16,819 nt of DNA from an uncultured Lachnospiraceae bacterium (GTDB lineage: Bacteria; Bacillota_A; Clostridia; Lachnospirales; Lachnospiraceae): contig CAJUGZ010000059.1 of assembly GCA_910585855.1 (NCBI GenBank), positions 1 to 16,819 of the forward strand, in the 5' to 3' direction. The number at the start of each line of letters is the position of its first letter. The first letter of the stretch is position 1. Positions 7,523 through 14,688 of this stretch are shown here, one piece after another. The notes under the pieces are model-generated. The model ran no database searches and had not been told where the DNA came from. It worked only from the letters and a program-made list of their open reading frames with translations. The position numbers and the translations under genes were made by a program.

Positions 7523-8317
7523 TTATTGAACAGAAACAAATAAGTCTGCTTTTTTTAGTGCAGGACGCAGTGCTAAGTAAAGGATAGAAGCAATAAAAAC
7601 AGTAGTAACCGCATTGACAGCAGTTGTTGCCGCACCGATTTTTGCCAGTACTTTTGTAATATCCTGCGGAACTCCTAATAAATAGGTTTTATAGAAATAA
7701 CCTACTAACGGATCGGCGATTACATTAAATAACATTCCTGCTGTACAGGCACTTATTGTAATAAGTGTAGTATATTTTTTGCTGTGATCGGCACTTAATT
7801 TGCCGATTTTATGAGCAACGAAACCTACAATTAAACCAATAAAAAGTTTTAGTAAAAAGGTTTTTGGTGCGCTGGTCACATAAGCAGTAGTAAGATCGGC
7901 GATTGTCATGCCGACTGCTCCTGCCATACCGCCCCAGAATCCGCCGATAAAAAGGGCTGCAAGTACACAAAAGATATTTCCAAAATGAATGGCTGTCTTT
8001 TCCGTTCCAACCGAAAAATCAATTTTAAAAAAGGTAAAACCAATATAGCATAAAGCGGCACATAGAGCAGCCTGAGCCAAGGTTTTGGTATCTGGTTTTT
8101 TTATTGATTTTTCAGCAGAAATAGAGCGGACACCAGATGTAATCGTAATTAGACCAAGTGTAGCTGTAATTAGGCTAAGGGCATAGAGCATTTTTGCATA
8201 GTTAGATGCCGACTCACTGGTTGCACTTTCATAAGTTAAAATTCCTGCTGCTGCTCCTAGAATAAAAATAATAATACCAATAAAAAGAGCAGTGTTTTTT
8301 CTTAGTGTTTTTTCCAT
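7523..8317 (-). CDS. ECF transporter S component with extra N-terminal membrane pair
   Basis: A 264-residue membrane protein, probably the substrate-binding (S) subunit of an energy-coupling factor vitamin transporter that shares a common ATPase/T module encoded elsewhere. The region from about residue 78 has the features of the ECF riboflavin-type S family (PF07155-like): LAQAALCAALCYIGF, then IHFGNIFCVLAALFIGGFWG, GMTIADLTTAYVTSAPKTF and LFIGLIVGFVAHKIGK. The last part (180-255) adds two or three helices. Substrate is uncertain; riboflavin, pyridoxine, thiamine precursors or others are possible. Residues 10-28 and 40-65 form two extra helices not usual for compact S subunits. The start has GGAGG six bases upstream. 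A possible minus-strand TATAAT lies at 8376-8371. No riboswitch was recognised. Confidence 0.85.
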   Translation of the reverse strand: MEKTLRKNTALFIGIIIFILGAAAGILTYESATSESASNYAKMLYALSLITATLGLITITSGVRSISAEKSIKKPDTKTLAQAALCAALCYIGFTFFKIDFSVGTEKTAIHFGNIFCVLAALFIGGFWGGMAGAVGMTIADLTTAYVTSAPKTFLLKLFIGLIVGFVAHKIGKLSADHSKKYTTLITISACTAGMLFNVIADPLVGYFYKTYLLGVPQDITKVLAKIGAATTAVNAVTTVFIASILYLALRPALKKADLFVSVQ

Positions 8318-8455
8318 AATAATCCTCCATTCTTACCTGATAGGTGTTGTTCTTTATTTTTATAATCCTTATTATAGAGAAAAGTGGATAGATAGAAATA
8401 GCCAATTTAAGAAAAAAACACCATACCAGTTTTTTGCGAGAATTTTTTTACGGGG

Positions 8456-8826
8456 GGACGCCAAATGCGAACCCTCTAGGCAGACTGCTGTTCCGGCTTC
8501 CAAAAAGCAAGAAGTTCTAAGACTTCTGCATGATAGCGCATCCAACCGTACAGACCGGGGCGCAATTCGCCCTTATGGCAGCCAAAACAGAATGGGCATA
8601 CCAAAGGATGCAATCTACCGTAACAAAACGGTTTCTCTTTCATACGGGCTAAACACGCCCCTTTTTTTGCCTACCCTGCATGGAAGCAGGATAGGCAAAA
8701 AATCTTAGATTGAGAAGCAGAAGTCAAGAACTTCTAACTTTTTTCCAAAGTCACTGCAGTCTGCCTAGAGGGTTCGCATTTGGCTGTTTCTTGCTTTTGG
8801 AAAAAAATGACATCGAAATGTTTCTA
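8456..8826 (+). repeat. type B palindromic repeat, copy 1
   Basis: An element of about 370 bases. Perfect 29-bp terminal arms (8460-8488 and 8756-8784) enclose inner imperfect arms (around 8506-8529 and 8716-8738), a GGGCG-CAATT-CGCCC hairpin (8558-8572), and a strong hairpin at 8664-8699 (GCCTA-C-CCTGC / GCAGG-A-TAGGC flanked by T and A runs). Homology with copy 2 continues past the right arm to about 8826. It starts GGACGCC and the right arm ends TTTGGCTG, termini shared with type A. An open frame across it is shared with copy 2 but stopped in copy 3, so it is unlikely to code for protein. Either strand could be transcribed; plus is given because copies 1 and 3 share this orientation. Confidence 0.9.
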
Positions 8827-9309
8827 AAAATTTGTCAGTATATGCTGGTTTTGTATCAAATTTTTTGACAAATAATTAAAATTTTTTACTGTAATATGGG
8901 AGATAGAAGTTTTTTAAATATATTGAAAAAGATGTATGTAAGAAGGTGCGGCTCTAAGATGCTAAAATACAGCGTCTAAATGCCAATGGGGAATGATGAT
9001 CTTATGGTATATTTTAAGCTATTTTATATCATTATTTTATCAATACACATATATAATTTTATTAAATCCTACTAAATTCTATTTAATTCGTTGTTGGATT
9101 CTGTTTAATCCTCCCTGTTTTGTCTATTCTCTATTAATTTTAAATTTATTTTTTTATAGTTACAAATGTTTGCAGTAAGTATTTATAAGTATTTTATTTT
9201 CTGGTGGGAATACATAGCCTAAAGTCGAATGTTGTTCTAAGTAAAAAATAATTGTTATTTGACAAAAAAATTAGCTATAAAATTAGTATATATATGTTGG
9301 CAGGTTCTT
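8827..9309. other. AT-rich spacer between inverted type B repeats
   Basis: No convincing gene. The frame at 8993-9178 would give a short, low-complexity hydrophobic peptide without a ribosome site and begins inside a repeat remnant. TTGACA motifs occur near 8865 and 9260 without well-placed -10 boxes. A type A remnant lies within, at 8947-9002. Confidence 0.7.
8947..9002 (+). repeat. type A repeat, right-half remnant
   Basis: About 56 bases that match 3653-3709 of the full type A copy, sharing CTAAGATGCTAAA, TACAGC and AATGATGA in the same order and spacing. The left arm and the terminal right arm are missing, so it cannot form the long stem. Confidence 0.75.
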
Positions 9310-9690
9310 AGAAACGTTTGGATGTCATTCATTTTTTGTTTTTTCCGAAATCAAGAAACAGCCAGATGCGAAAACCCTAGGCAGACTGCAGTGACTTTGG
9401 AAAAAAGCTAGAAGTTCTTGACTTCTGCTAGAAAACCTAAGATTTTTTGCATATCCTGCTTCCATGCAGGGTATGCAAAAAAAGGGGCGTGTTTAGCCCG
9501 TATGAAAGGGAAGCTGTTTTGTTGTAATGGGTTGCATCCTTTGATACACCAATTCTGTTTTGATTGCTATAAGGGCGAATTGCGCCCCGGTCTGTCTGGT
9601 TGGATACGCTAGGATGCAGAAGTCTTAGAACTGCTTGCTTTTTGGAAACCGGAACAGCAGTCTGCCTAGGGTTTTCGCATCTGGTGTCCT
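9310..9690 (-). repeat. type B palindromic repeat, copy 2 (inverted)
   Basis: The reverse complement of copy 1 in overall plan. Perfect 28-bp arms lie at 9362-9389 and 9657-9684, the strong hairpin at 9449-9476, and the GGGCG/CGCCC hairpin near 9580. Homology with copy 1 extends beyond the inner end to about 9310. Compared with copy 1, terminal-arm positions differ in four places and the hairpin stem in one, each compensated on the partner strand. It ends just before the gltX leader. Confidence 0.9.
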
Positions 9691-9802
9691 CTTGGAAAAA
9701 AATTATCACATATCAAGATACGGCGTCCTTTTTACGAAAATGAAAACAGTTAGGAATTGTTTATAAAGAAGATAGAAACGAGGAAAATAATATAGGAATA
9801 GG

Positions 9803-9831
9803 TTGCTAAAAGAATTAAGCTGATCTATAAT
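9803..9831 (+). promoter_or_regulatory. putative sigma-A promoter of gltX
   Basis: TTGCTA (9803-9808), a 17-base spacer and a perfect TATAAT (9826-9831). The implied leader is about 60 bases. No T-box sequence (AGGGTGG...) is present, so tRNA-sensing control of gltX is not supported. Confidence 0.6.
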
Positions 9832-9897
9832 TGACTGGAAATAAAATTTTAAAAGAGATCTTTTCAATAAAGTATAAAAACGAAAGTGAGGTAAAAA

Positions 9898-11364
9898 ATG
9901 AGTCAAAAGATTAGAACAAGATTTGCACCCAGTCCAACAGGACGTATGCATGTAGGAAATTTAAGAACGGCTCTTTATGCATATTTAATTGCAAAGCATG
10001 AGGGGGGAGATTTTCTGCTTCGTATTGAAGATACCGATCAGGAGCGGCTGGTGGAAGGAGCAGTAGAGATTATCTACCGTACAATGGAAAGAACGGGTTT
10101 AATTCATGATGAAGGACCAGATAAGGACGGTGGAGTAGGACCATATGTGCAGAGTGAGCGTCAGGCAAAGGGGATTTATCTAGAATATGCAAAGATGCTG
10201 ATAGAAAAAGGAGAGGCTTATTATTGCTTTTGCGATAAAGAGAGGCTGGCAACTTTAAAAACAGAGATAGTAGAGGGAAAGGAAATTTCGATTTATGATA
10301 AACACTGTCTTTCTTTAAGTAAGGAAGAGATAGAAAGCAGCTTGGCAGCGGGAAAACCTTATGTAATTCGTCAAAATAATCCAACAGAGGGAACAACTAC
10401 ATTTCATGATGAATTATATGGAGATATTTCAGTGGAAAATGCGGAATTAGATGATATGATTTTAATAAAATCAGACGGGTTTCCTACTTATAATTTTGCC
10501 AATGTAGTGGATGATCATTTGATGGGAATTACTCATGTGGTAAGAGGAAATGAGTATCTGTCCTCTTCACCGAAATATAATCGTTTGTATGAAGCGTTTG
10601 GGTGGGAAGTGCCGACTTATATTCACTGTCCTTTGATTACAGATGAAAACCATCATAAATTGGCAAAGCGCAGCGGACATGCTTCTTATGAGGATTTGGT
10701 AGAACAGGGATTTTTGCCGGAAACGATTGTAAATTTTGTGGCGCTGCTTGGCTGGAGTCCGACAGAGAATCGTGAAATTTTTTCTTTAGAAGAATTGATA
10801 GAAGCATTTGACTATCACCATATCAATAAATCTCCTTCTGTATTTGACTATACAAAGTTAAGATGGATGAACGGAGAGTATTTAAAAGCGATGGAATTTG
10901 AGCGTTTTTATCAGATGGCGGAGCCTTATTTGAAAGAAGTGCTTACAAAAGAGATGGACTTAAAAAAAGTGGCGGCATTGATAAAAACCAGAATTGAAGT
11001 TTTTTCGGATATAAAAGATCAGATTGATTTTTTACAGGAACTGCCGGAGTATGATATTACGCTTTATACTCATAAAAAAATGAAGACAAATGCAGAAACT
11101 TCTTTAGAAGTATTAAAGGATATTTATCCGATTTTGGAGGCACAGGAAGATTATAGCAATGATGCACTTTATGCGGTATTGTCAGGTTATGTAGCGGAAA
11201 AAGGAGTAAAAAATGGTTATGTAATGTGGCCGATTCGAACGGCTGTTTCTGGAAAACAGTCTACACCGGGAGGTGCAACGGAGATAATGGAATTGCTTGG
11301 AAAGAAGGAGTCTTTATTACGAATTCAGACTGCGATAAAGAAGCTGCAGGAAGAAAAGGAATAG
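9898..11364 (+). CDS. gltX: glutamyl-tRNA synthetase
   Basis: A 488-residue class I synthetase that charges tRNA-Glu, and in many Firmicutes also tRNA-Gln ahead of amidotransferase conversion. The Rossmann fold opens with FAPSPTGRMHVGNLRTALYAYL, with the HIGH-like HVGN at 18-21, and RIEDTDQERL follows. The KMSKS-like loop is KLAKR at 254-258. Cysteines C110, C112 and C137 (C-x-C-x24-C) match the spacing of the zinc ligands known in E. coli GluRS; the fourth ligand is not clear. The C-terminal half (about 330-488) is the helical anticodon-binding region, ending in the typical PIRTAVSGKQSTPGGATEIMELLGK. Start: ATG with GTGAGG upstream. The helicase gene begins 41 bases downstream. Confidence 0.97.
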   Translation: MSQKIRTRFAPSPTGRMHVGNLRTALYAYLIAKHEGGDFLLRIEDTDQERLVEGAVEIIYRTMERTGLIHDEGPDKDGGVGPYVQSERQAKGIYLEYAKMLIEKGEAYYCFCDKERLATLKTEIVEGKEISIYDKHCLSLSKEEIESSLAAGKPYVIRQNNPTEGTTTFHDELYGDISVENAELDDMILIKSDGFPTYNFANVVDDHLMGITHVVRGNEYLSSSPKYNRLYEAFGWEVPTYIHCPLITDENHHKLAKRSGHASYEDLVEQGFLPETIVNFVALLGWSPTENREIFSLEELIEAFDYHHINKSPSVFDYTKLRWMNGEYLKAMEFERFYQMAEPYLKEVLTKEMDLKKVAALIKTRIEVFSDIKDQIDFLQELPEYDITLYTHKKMKTNAETSLEVLKDIYPILEAQEDYSNDALYAVLSGYVAEKGVKNGYVMWPIRTAVSGKQSTPGGATEIMELLGKKESLLRIQTAIKKLQEEKE

Positions 11365-11405
11365 ATAAAAAGCAAATATACGGCAAAATATAAGAAAGGA
11401 AAAAA

Positions 11406-13259
11406 ATGAGTTTTAATCAGGCACAGATACAGGCAATCCATCATTTTGAGGGTGCCTGTATGGTTTTAGCAGGTCCGGGTTCTGGCAAAACAACAGTAAT
11501 TACGCAGAGAATCAAGACATTAATTAAAGAATACGGCGTCAATCCTTCTGAAATTTTAGTAATTACTTTTACAAAAGCAGCGGCAAAAGAGATGCAGGAG
11601 CGTTTTTTTCGGCTGATGAAGACAGAGCAGCCTCCGGTTTCGTTTGGAACGTTTCATGCGGTTTATTTTAAAATTTTAAAGTATGCCTATGGATTGTCGG
11701 CTGCGGATATTCTTTCAGAAAGTCAGAAGACACAGTGGATTCGGGAACTTGTAGAACAGGAAAAACTAGAGATAGAAGAGGAAGGAGAGTTTGTTCAGTC
11801 AGTAATTGGTGAAATCAGTCAGGTAAAAGGAGAGCGGATACCATTAGAAAATTACCATGCAAAAACTTGTTCGGATGAAACATTTCGGCATATTTATACA
11901 GGGTATCAGAAAAAACAAAAGCGCAGCCGAAAGTTAGATTTTGATGATATGCTGGTTTGGACTTATGAACTTTTAGCGGAAAGAGCAGATATTTTAGAAG
12001 GATGGCAAAAAAAATATCGGTTTATTTTAATAGATGAATTTCAGGATATCAATCAGGTACAATATGATACCATTTGTCTGTTGGCAAAACCAGAGAATAA
12101 TTTATTTATTGTAGGGGATGATGATCAGTCGATCTATCGGTTTCGTGGTTCAAAGCCGGAGATTATGCTGAATTTTTCGAAAGATTATCCGAAAACAAAA
12201 GAAATTTTATTAGACTGGAACTATCGTTCAGCAAAGAATATTGTAGAAATGGCAAGTCAAGTAATTGCTTCTAATACAAAACGGTTTCCGAAAAAAATAC
12301 AGGCATCTCATCCAATAGGAGAAAAAATTGAAATAAAGTGCTATCCCACTCCCTTTGAAGAGAGCAAAGCTATTTTACAGCAGATAAAAGATTATTTAGA
12401 AAAGGGATATTTTTATTCTGATATGGCAGTTTTATTTCGAACAAATACCAATGCAAGATTTTTGGCAGAACAGTTTATGGAATATCAGATTCCATTCTAT
12501 ATGAAAGAAGTAATCCCAAATATTTTTGAGCATTGGATTGCAAAGGACATTTTGACTTATATACGGATTGGAATGGGAAGTCGGGAGAGAGGAGATTTTT
12601 TGCAGATTATTAATCGCCCGAACCGATATATCAGTCGGGATTGTTTGGATGATCCGGTTTTTTCGTTTGATCGATTAGAAACATTTTATCAGGAAAAGCG
12701 TTGGATGTTGGAACGAATCCAAAAATTGGAAGAAGATATTTCTTTTTTAAGAGATTTGTCCCCTTATGCGGCAATTACTTATATTCGAAAAGGAATTGGT
12801 TATGATGAATATATTAAGGAATATACAGAATATCGTCATATTAATGCGCAGGAATTTTATCATCTTATCGACGAAATACAAGAAAGTGCGGAAGGCTATT
12901 TTACGTATGAAGAGTGGTTTGCGCATATGGAAGCATATAAGAAAGAGTTGGAAAGGCAAGTTCAAGAAGCCAAATCTGCACAGGAAAGTGACAGGATTGA
13001 AATGGCAACACTGCATGGTTCGAAAGGGTTAGAGTATAAAATCGTATTTATTATTGATGCAGTAGAAGGTGTGATTCCTCATCATAAAGCGGTATTGGAA
13101 GAGGATATAGAGGAAGAGCGGCGGATGTTTTATGTAGGGATGACACGGGCAAAAGAACGGCTTCATATTTATGCAACAAAGGAGCGGTATCATAAGCCTG
13201 TGGCAGTATCCCGGTTTTTGGGGGAAACAAAAACAACAATAGAAGAAGTGGATCATTAA
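11406..13259 (+). CDS. UvrD/PcrA-type superfamily 1 DNA helicase, short form
   Basis: A 617-residue ATP-dependent 3'-5' DNA helicase of superfamily 1A. Motifs in order: AGPGSGKTT (22-30), VITFTKAAAKEM (Ia), ILIDEFQDINQVQYD with DEFQD at 210-214 (II), VGDDDQSIYRFRGS (III), LDWNYRS (IV), ATLHGSKGLEYKIVFI (V) and EEERRMFYVGMTRAKERLHIY (VI, near 570-590). PcrA and UvrD are usually 720-750 residues; this protein stops soon after motif VI and lacks the long C-terminal extension that in PcrA contacts RNA polymerase. It may be a paralogue rather than the cell's main PcrA, so no symbol is given. It has an AGAAAGGA ribosome site and is probably cotranscribed with gltX. Confidence 0.93.
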   Translation: MSFNQAQIQAIHHFEGACMVLAGPGSGKTTVITQRIKTLIKEYGVNPSEILVITFTKAAAKEMQERFFRLMKTEQPPVSFGTFHAVYFKILKYAYGLSAADILSESQKTQWIRELVEQEKLEIEEEGEFVQSVIGEISQVKGERIPLENYHAKTCSDETFRHIYTGYQKKQKRSRKLDFDDMLVWTYELLAERADILEGWQKKYRFILIDEFQDINQVQYDTICLLAKPENNLFIVGDDDQSIYRFRGSKPEIMLNFSKDYPKTKEILLDWNYRSAKNIVEMASQVIASNTKRFPKKIQASHPIGEKIEIKCYPTPFEESKAILQQIKDYLEKGYFYSDMAVLFRTNTNARFLAEQFMEYQIPFYMKEVIPNIFEHWIAKDILTYIRIGMGSRERGDFLQIINRPNRYISRDCLDDPVFSFDRLETFYQEKRWMLERIQKLEEDISFLRDLSPYAAITYIRKGIGYDEYIKEYTEYRHINAQEFYHLIDEIQESAEGYFTYEEWFAHMEAYKKELERQVQEAKSAQESDRIEMATLHGSKGLEYKIVFIIDAVEGVIPHHKAVLEEDIEEERRMFYVGMTRAKERLHIYATKERYHKPVAVSRFLGETKTTIEEVDH

Positions 13260-13339
13260 AAATCTTAGTTCAATGTTCGTAAATTCTTATTATTCTATAT
13301 CAGATTATCATTTTTTAGATTTATAGTTTTTGAGGAGGG

Positions 13340-13408
13340 GGACGCCGAAAGCGGAAGGAAGGTCTATTCCGGGCTCGCTTGCGCTTAGCATTTCCTTCCG
13401 ATTTTGGA
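13340..13408 (+). repeat. type A repeat, internally shortened copy
   Basis: It begins GGACGCC and continues with the left half of type A (GAAGGAAGGTCT..TCCGGGC..GCTTGCGCTTAGCATTTCC), then jumps to the right end (GATTTTGG). A 9-bp perfect stem CGGAAGGAA / TTCCTTCCG (13352-13360, 13392-13400) closes a 31-base loop. It sits downstream of the helicase gene and might slow or end transcription there, though no T run follows directly. Other sequence in 13260-13487 is AT-rich with no feature seen. Confidence 0.75.
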
Positions 13409-13487
13409 GTTCTTTCCAAGAAAATCCTCTGTTTTTTTGTATAGAAGAAATGCTGAGATAAATTTTCAAAATTTTAGGAGTTTTCTA

Positions 13488-13516
13488 TTGACAAATAATA
13501 TTATACAGTATATAAT
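13488..13516 (+). promoter_or_regulatory. consensus sigma-A promoter of the padR operon
   Basis: A perfect TTGACA (13488-13493), a 17-base spacer and a perfect TATAAT (13511-13516). The transcript start should lie near 13523, giving a leader of about 108 bases. A promoter this strong implies a repressor, and the adjoining palindrome and the first gene (PadR) fit that. Confidence 0.85.
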
Positions 13517-13528
13517 ATAAAAAACATC

Positions 13529-13551
13529 AATATTATATGATATATAATATT
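13529..13551. promoter_or_regulatory. palindromic operator candidate for PadR
   Basis: AATATTATAT-GAT-ATATAATATT, a perfect 10-bp inverted repeat with a 3-base centre, 12 bases past the -10 and overlapping the early transcribed region. Related TATATAATAT sequence also covers the -10. PadR proteins commonly autorepress by binding palindromes in this position; the match to this PadR is inference. Confidence 0.6.
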
Positions 13552-13574
13552 ATTTTAAATCAATGCAGTTTGCT

Positions 13575-13596
13575 GTGTAAAGTAAGAAAATGTAAG
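13575..13596 (+). promoter_or_regulatory. motif shared with the Bce transporter promoter
   Basis: GTGTAA followed by TAAGAAAATGTAAG. The same 14-mer and a nearby GTGTAA occur at 4565-4591 before the ABC transporter gene. Here it lies in the leader, 35-56 bases before the padR start codon. Confidence 0.4.
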
Positions 13597-13630
13597 GCAT
13601 ACTGTAAAATAAGTATAACAGGAGGCAGCA

Positions 13631-13948
13631 ATGGTATTTAATACAGGCTCTGCTCTGCTGGATGCCGTCGTTCTTGCAGTTGTTGCCAGAAATGCAGAAG
13701 GAACTTATGGATACAGGATTACACAAGAGGTTAGGCAGGTGATTGAGTTGTCAGAGTCTACCTTGTATCCCGTTTTAAGAAGGCTCTTAAAAGATGCATG
13801 TCTGGAAAGCTATGATAGGGAGTGTTCTGGCAGGAATCGGAGATATTATCGAATTACGGAACAGGGAAAAGCACAATTAATTCTTTATGAAGGTGAGTGG
13901 AGGACATATTCCGACAAAATAACCGCTATATTTAAGGGAGAGTATTGA
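13631..13948 (+). CDS. PadR-family transcriptional regulator
   Basis: A 105-residue winged-helix repressor. The fold is visible as LLDAVVLAVVARNAEGTYGYRITQEV (helices 1-2), ELSESTLYPVLRRLLKDACL (recognition helix, residues about 38-57), and the wing SGRNRRYYRITEQGKAQL (66-83). A short C-terminal helix would make the dimer. Small PadR proteins of this kind head operons with HAAS/DUF1700 membrane proteins and respond to envelope-active compounds or unknown signals. Start: ATG with AGGAGG upstream. Its end overlaps or abuts the next gene within a few bases. Confidence 0.92.
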   Translation: MVFNTGSALLDAVVLAVVARNAEGTYGYRITQEVRQVIELSESTLYPVLRRLLKDACLESYDRECSGRNRRYYRITEQGKAQLILYEGEWRTYSDKITAIFKGEY

Positions 13949-13950
13949 CT

Positions 13951-14685
13951 ATGAAAAGGACGGAATTTATGGTGCAGTTACGAGAGTGTCTGCGGGAAGT
14001 GGAACAGGAAGAAAAGGAAGAGGCGATACAATATTATGAGGACTATCTGGAGGAAGCTGGTATTTTAGAAGATATGGAAGTGCCGGAAACATTTGGGACA
14101 CCTCAAAGGGTGGCGCAAACGGTAAAAAATGGATTATCCGGTAAATTTGAAGAAGAATCCGAATTTACAGAGAAAGGGTTTCAGGAATTTGAAGAACCAA
14201 AGAATCCGCTGGATAGTTTTGCAGGATTAGTTAAGTCAAAAAATCAGACCTATCAGGAGGAAAAGAGAAAGTATAAACAGGGCAGAGAGGGGAAACGGGG
14301 GCAAATGGGAATTGCTGCAATTATTTTGATTCTTGCAGCAGGAATGATAGGAGGACCAGTTGTTTTTTCTGTGTTAGCAGCAGTAGTATCGATTTTATTC
14401 TGTGGAGTGATTGTGGTAGGGGCAGGAATTTTTACATCCGTTGCGGTAGGAGCAGCACTGCTGGTTGTAGGAGCGGCACTTTGCGGAGTGGGAGTTGTAA
14501 AACTTTTGACAGTGCCATTTGCCGGATTTGTTTTGATTGGCAGCGGTTTAGTTAGTTTGTCTTTTGGACTGCTGGGTGTGATGGCAGGAATACAGGTAGC
14601 AGTTAAAATATTGCCGAAAGTGATAAGAAAAACGGTTGAAATTTGCAGAAAAGTCTTTCACAGAAGAAAGGAAAGGAGTGTATAG
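13951..14685 (+). CDS. HAAS/DUF1700 domain membrane protein
   Basis: A 244-residue protein. The N-terminal helical domain (residues 1-60) MKRTEFMVQLRECLREVEQEEKEEAIQYYEDYLEE...FGTPQRVA is the HAAS/DUF1700 signature found next to PadR regulators. A charged linker (60-112) precedes a strongly hydrophobic C-terminal half (about 115-225) with four to five Gly/Ala/Val-rich membrane helices, then a basic tail RRKERSV. The likely role is a membrane signalling partner for the DUF4097 and PspC proteins; mechanism unknown. ATG 13951 is chosen with AGGGAG upstream; TTG at 13945 would add two residues and overlap the padR stop. Confidence 0.85.
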   Translation: MKRTEFMVQLRECLREVEQEEKEEAIQYYEDYLEEAGILEDMEVPETFGTPQRVAQTVKNGLSGKFEEESEFTEKGFQEFEEPKNPLDSFAGLVKSKNQTYQEEKRKYKQGREGKRGQMGIAAIILILAAGMIGGPVVFSVLAAVVSILFCGVIVVGAGIFTSVAVGAALLVVGAALCGVGVVKLLTVPFAGFVLIGSGLVSLSFGLLGVMAGIQVAVKILPKVIRKTVEICRKVFHRRKERSV

Positions 14686-14688
14686 AGG

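Noticed and set aside
8318..8455. Vitamin riboswitch before the ECF S component gene.
   Set aside because: The leader is short and shows none of the conserved segments of the TPP, FMN, cobalamin or preQ1 classes.
8292..8708. Open frame of 138 codons through type B copy 1, with a similar frame (9709-9437, minus) in copy 2 that shares about 85 aligned residues.
   Set aside because: The frame lies wholly in structured repeat sequence, its beginning overlaps the ECF gene on the other strand, there is no ribosome site, and copy 3 has an in-frame TAA at the same place. Differences between copies track base pairing rather than codon position.
8865..8897. TTGACA with a TAATAT downstream in the spacer between repeats.
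   Set aside because: The spacing (19-21 bases depending on the -10 chosen) is too long and no gene follows.
8993..9178. 61-codon hydrophobic frame between the type B repeats.
   Set aside because: Starts within a type A remnant, has no ribosome site, and its composition is what AT-rich DNA gives by chance.
9691..9897. Possible T-box leader before gltX.
   Set aside because: No T-box consensus or specifier stem is visible, and the likely transcript leader is only about 60 bases.
12766..13032. Overlapping frames on both strands within the helicase gene.
   Set aside because: They lie inside a fully motif-supported helicase reading frame and have no start signals or recognisable products.
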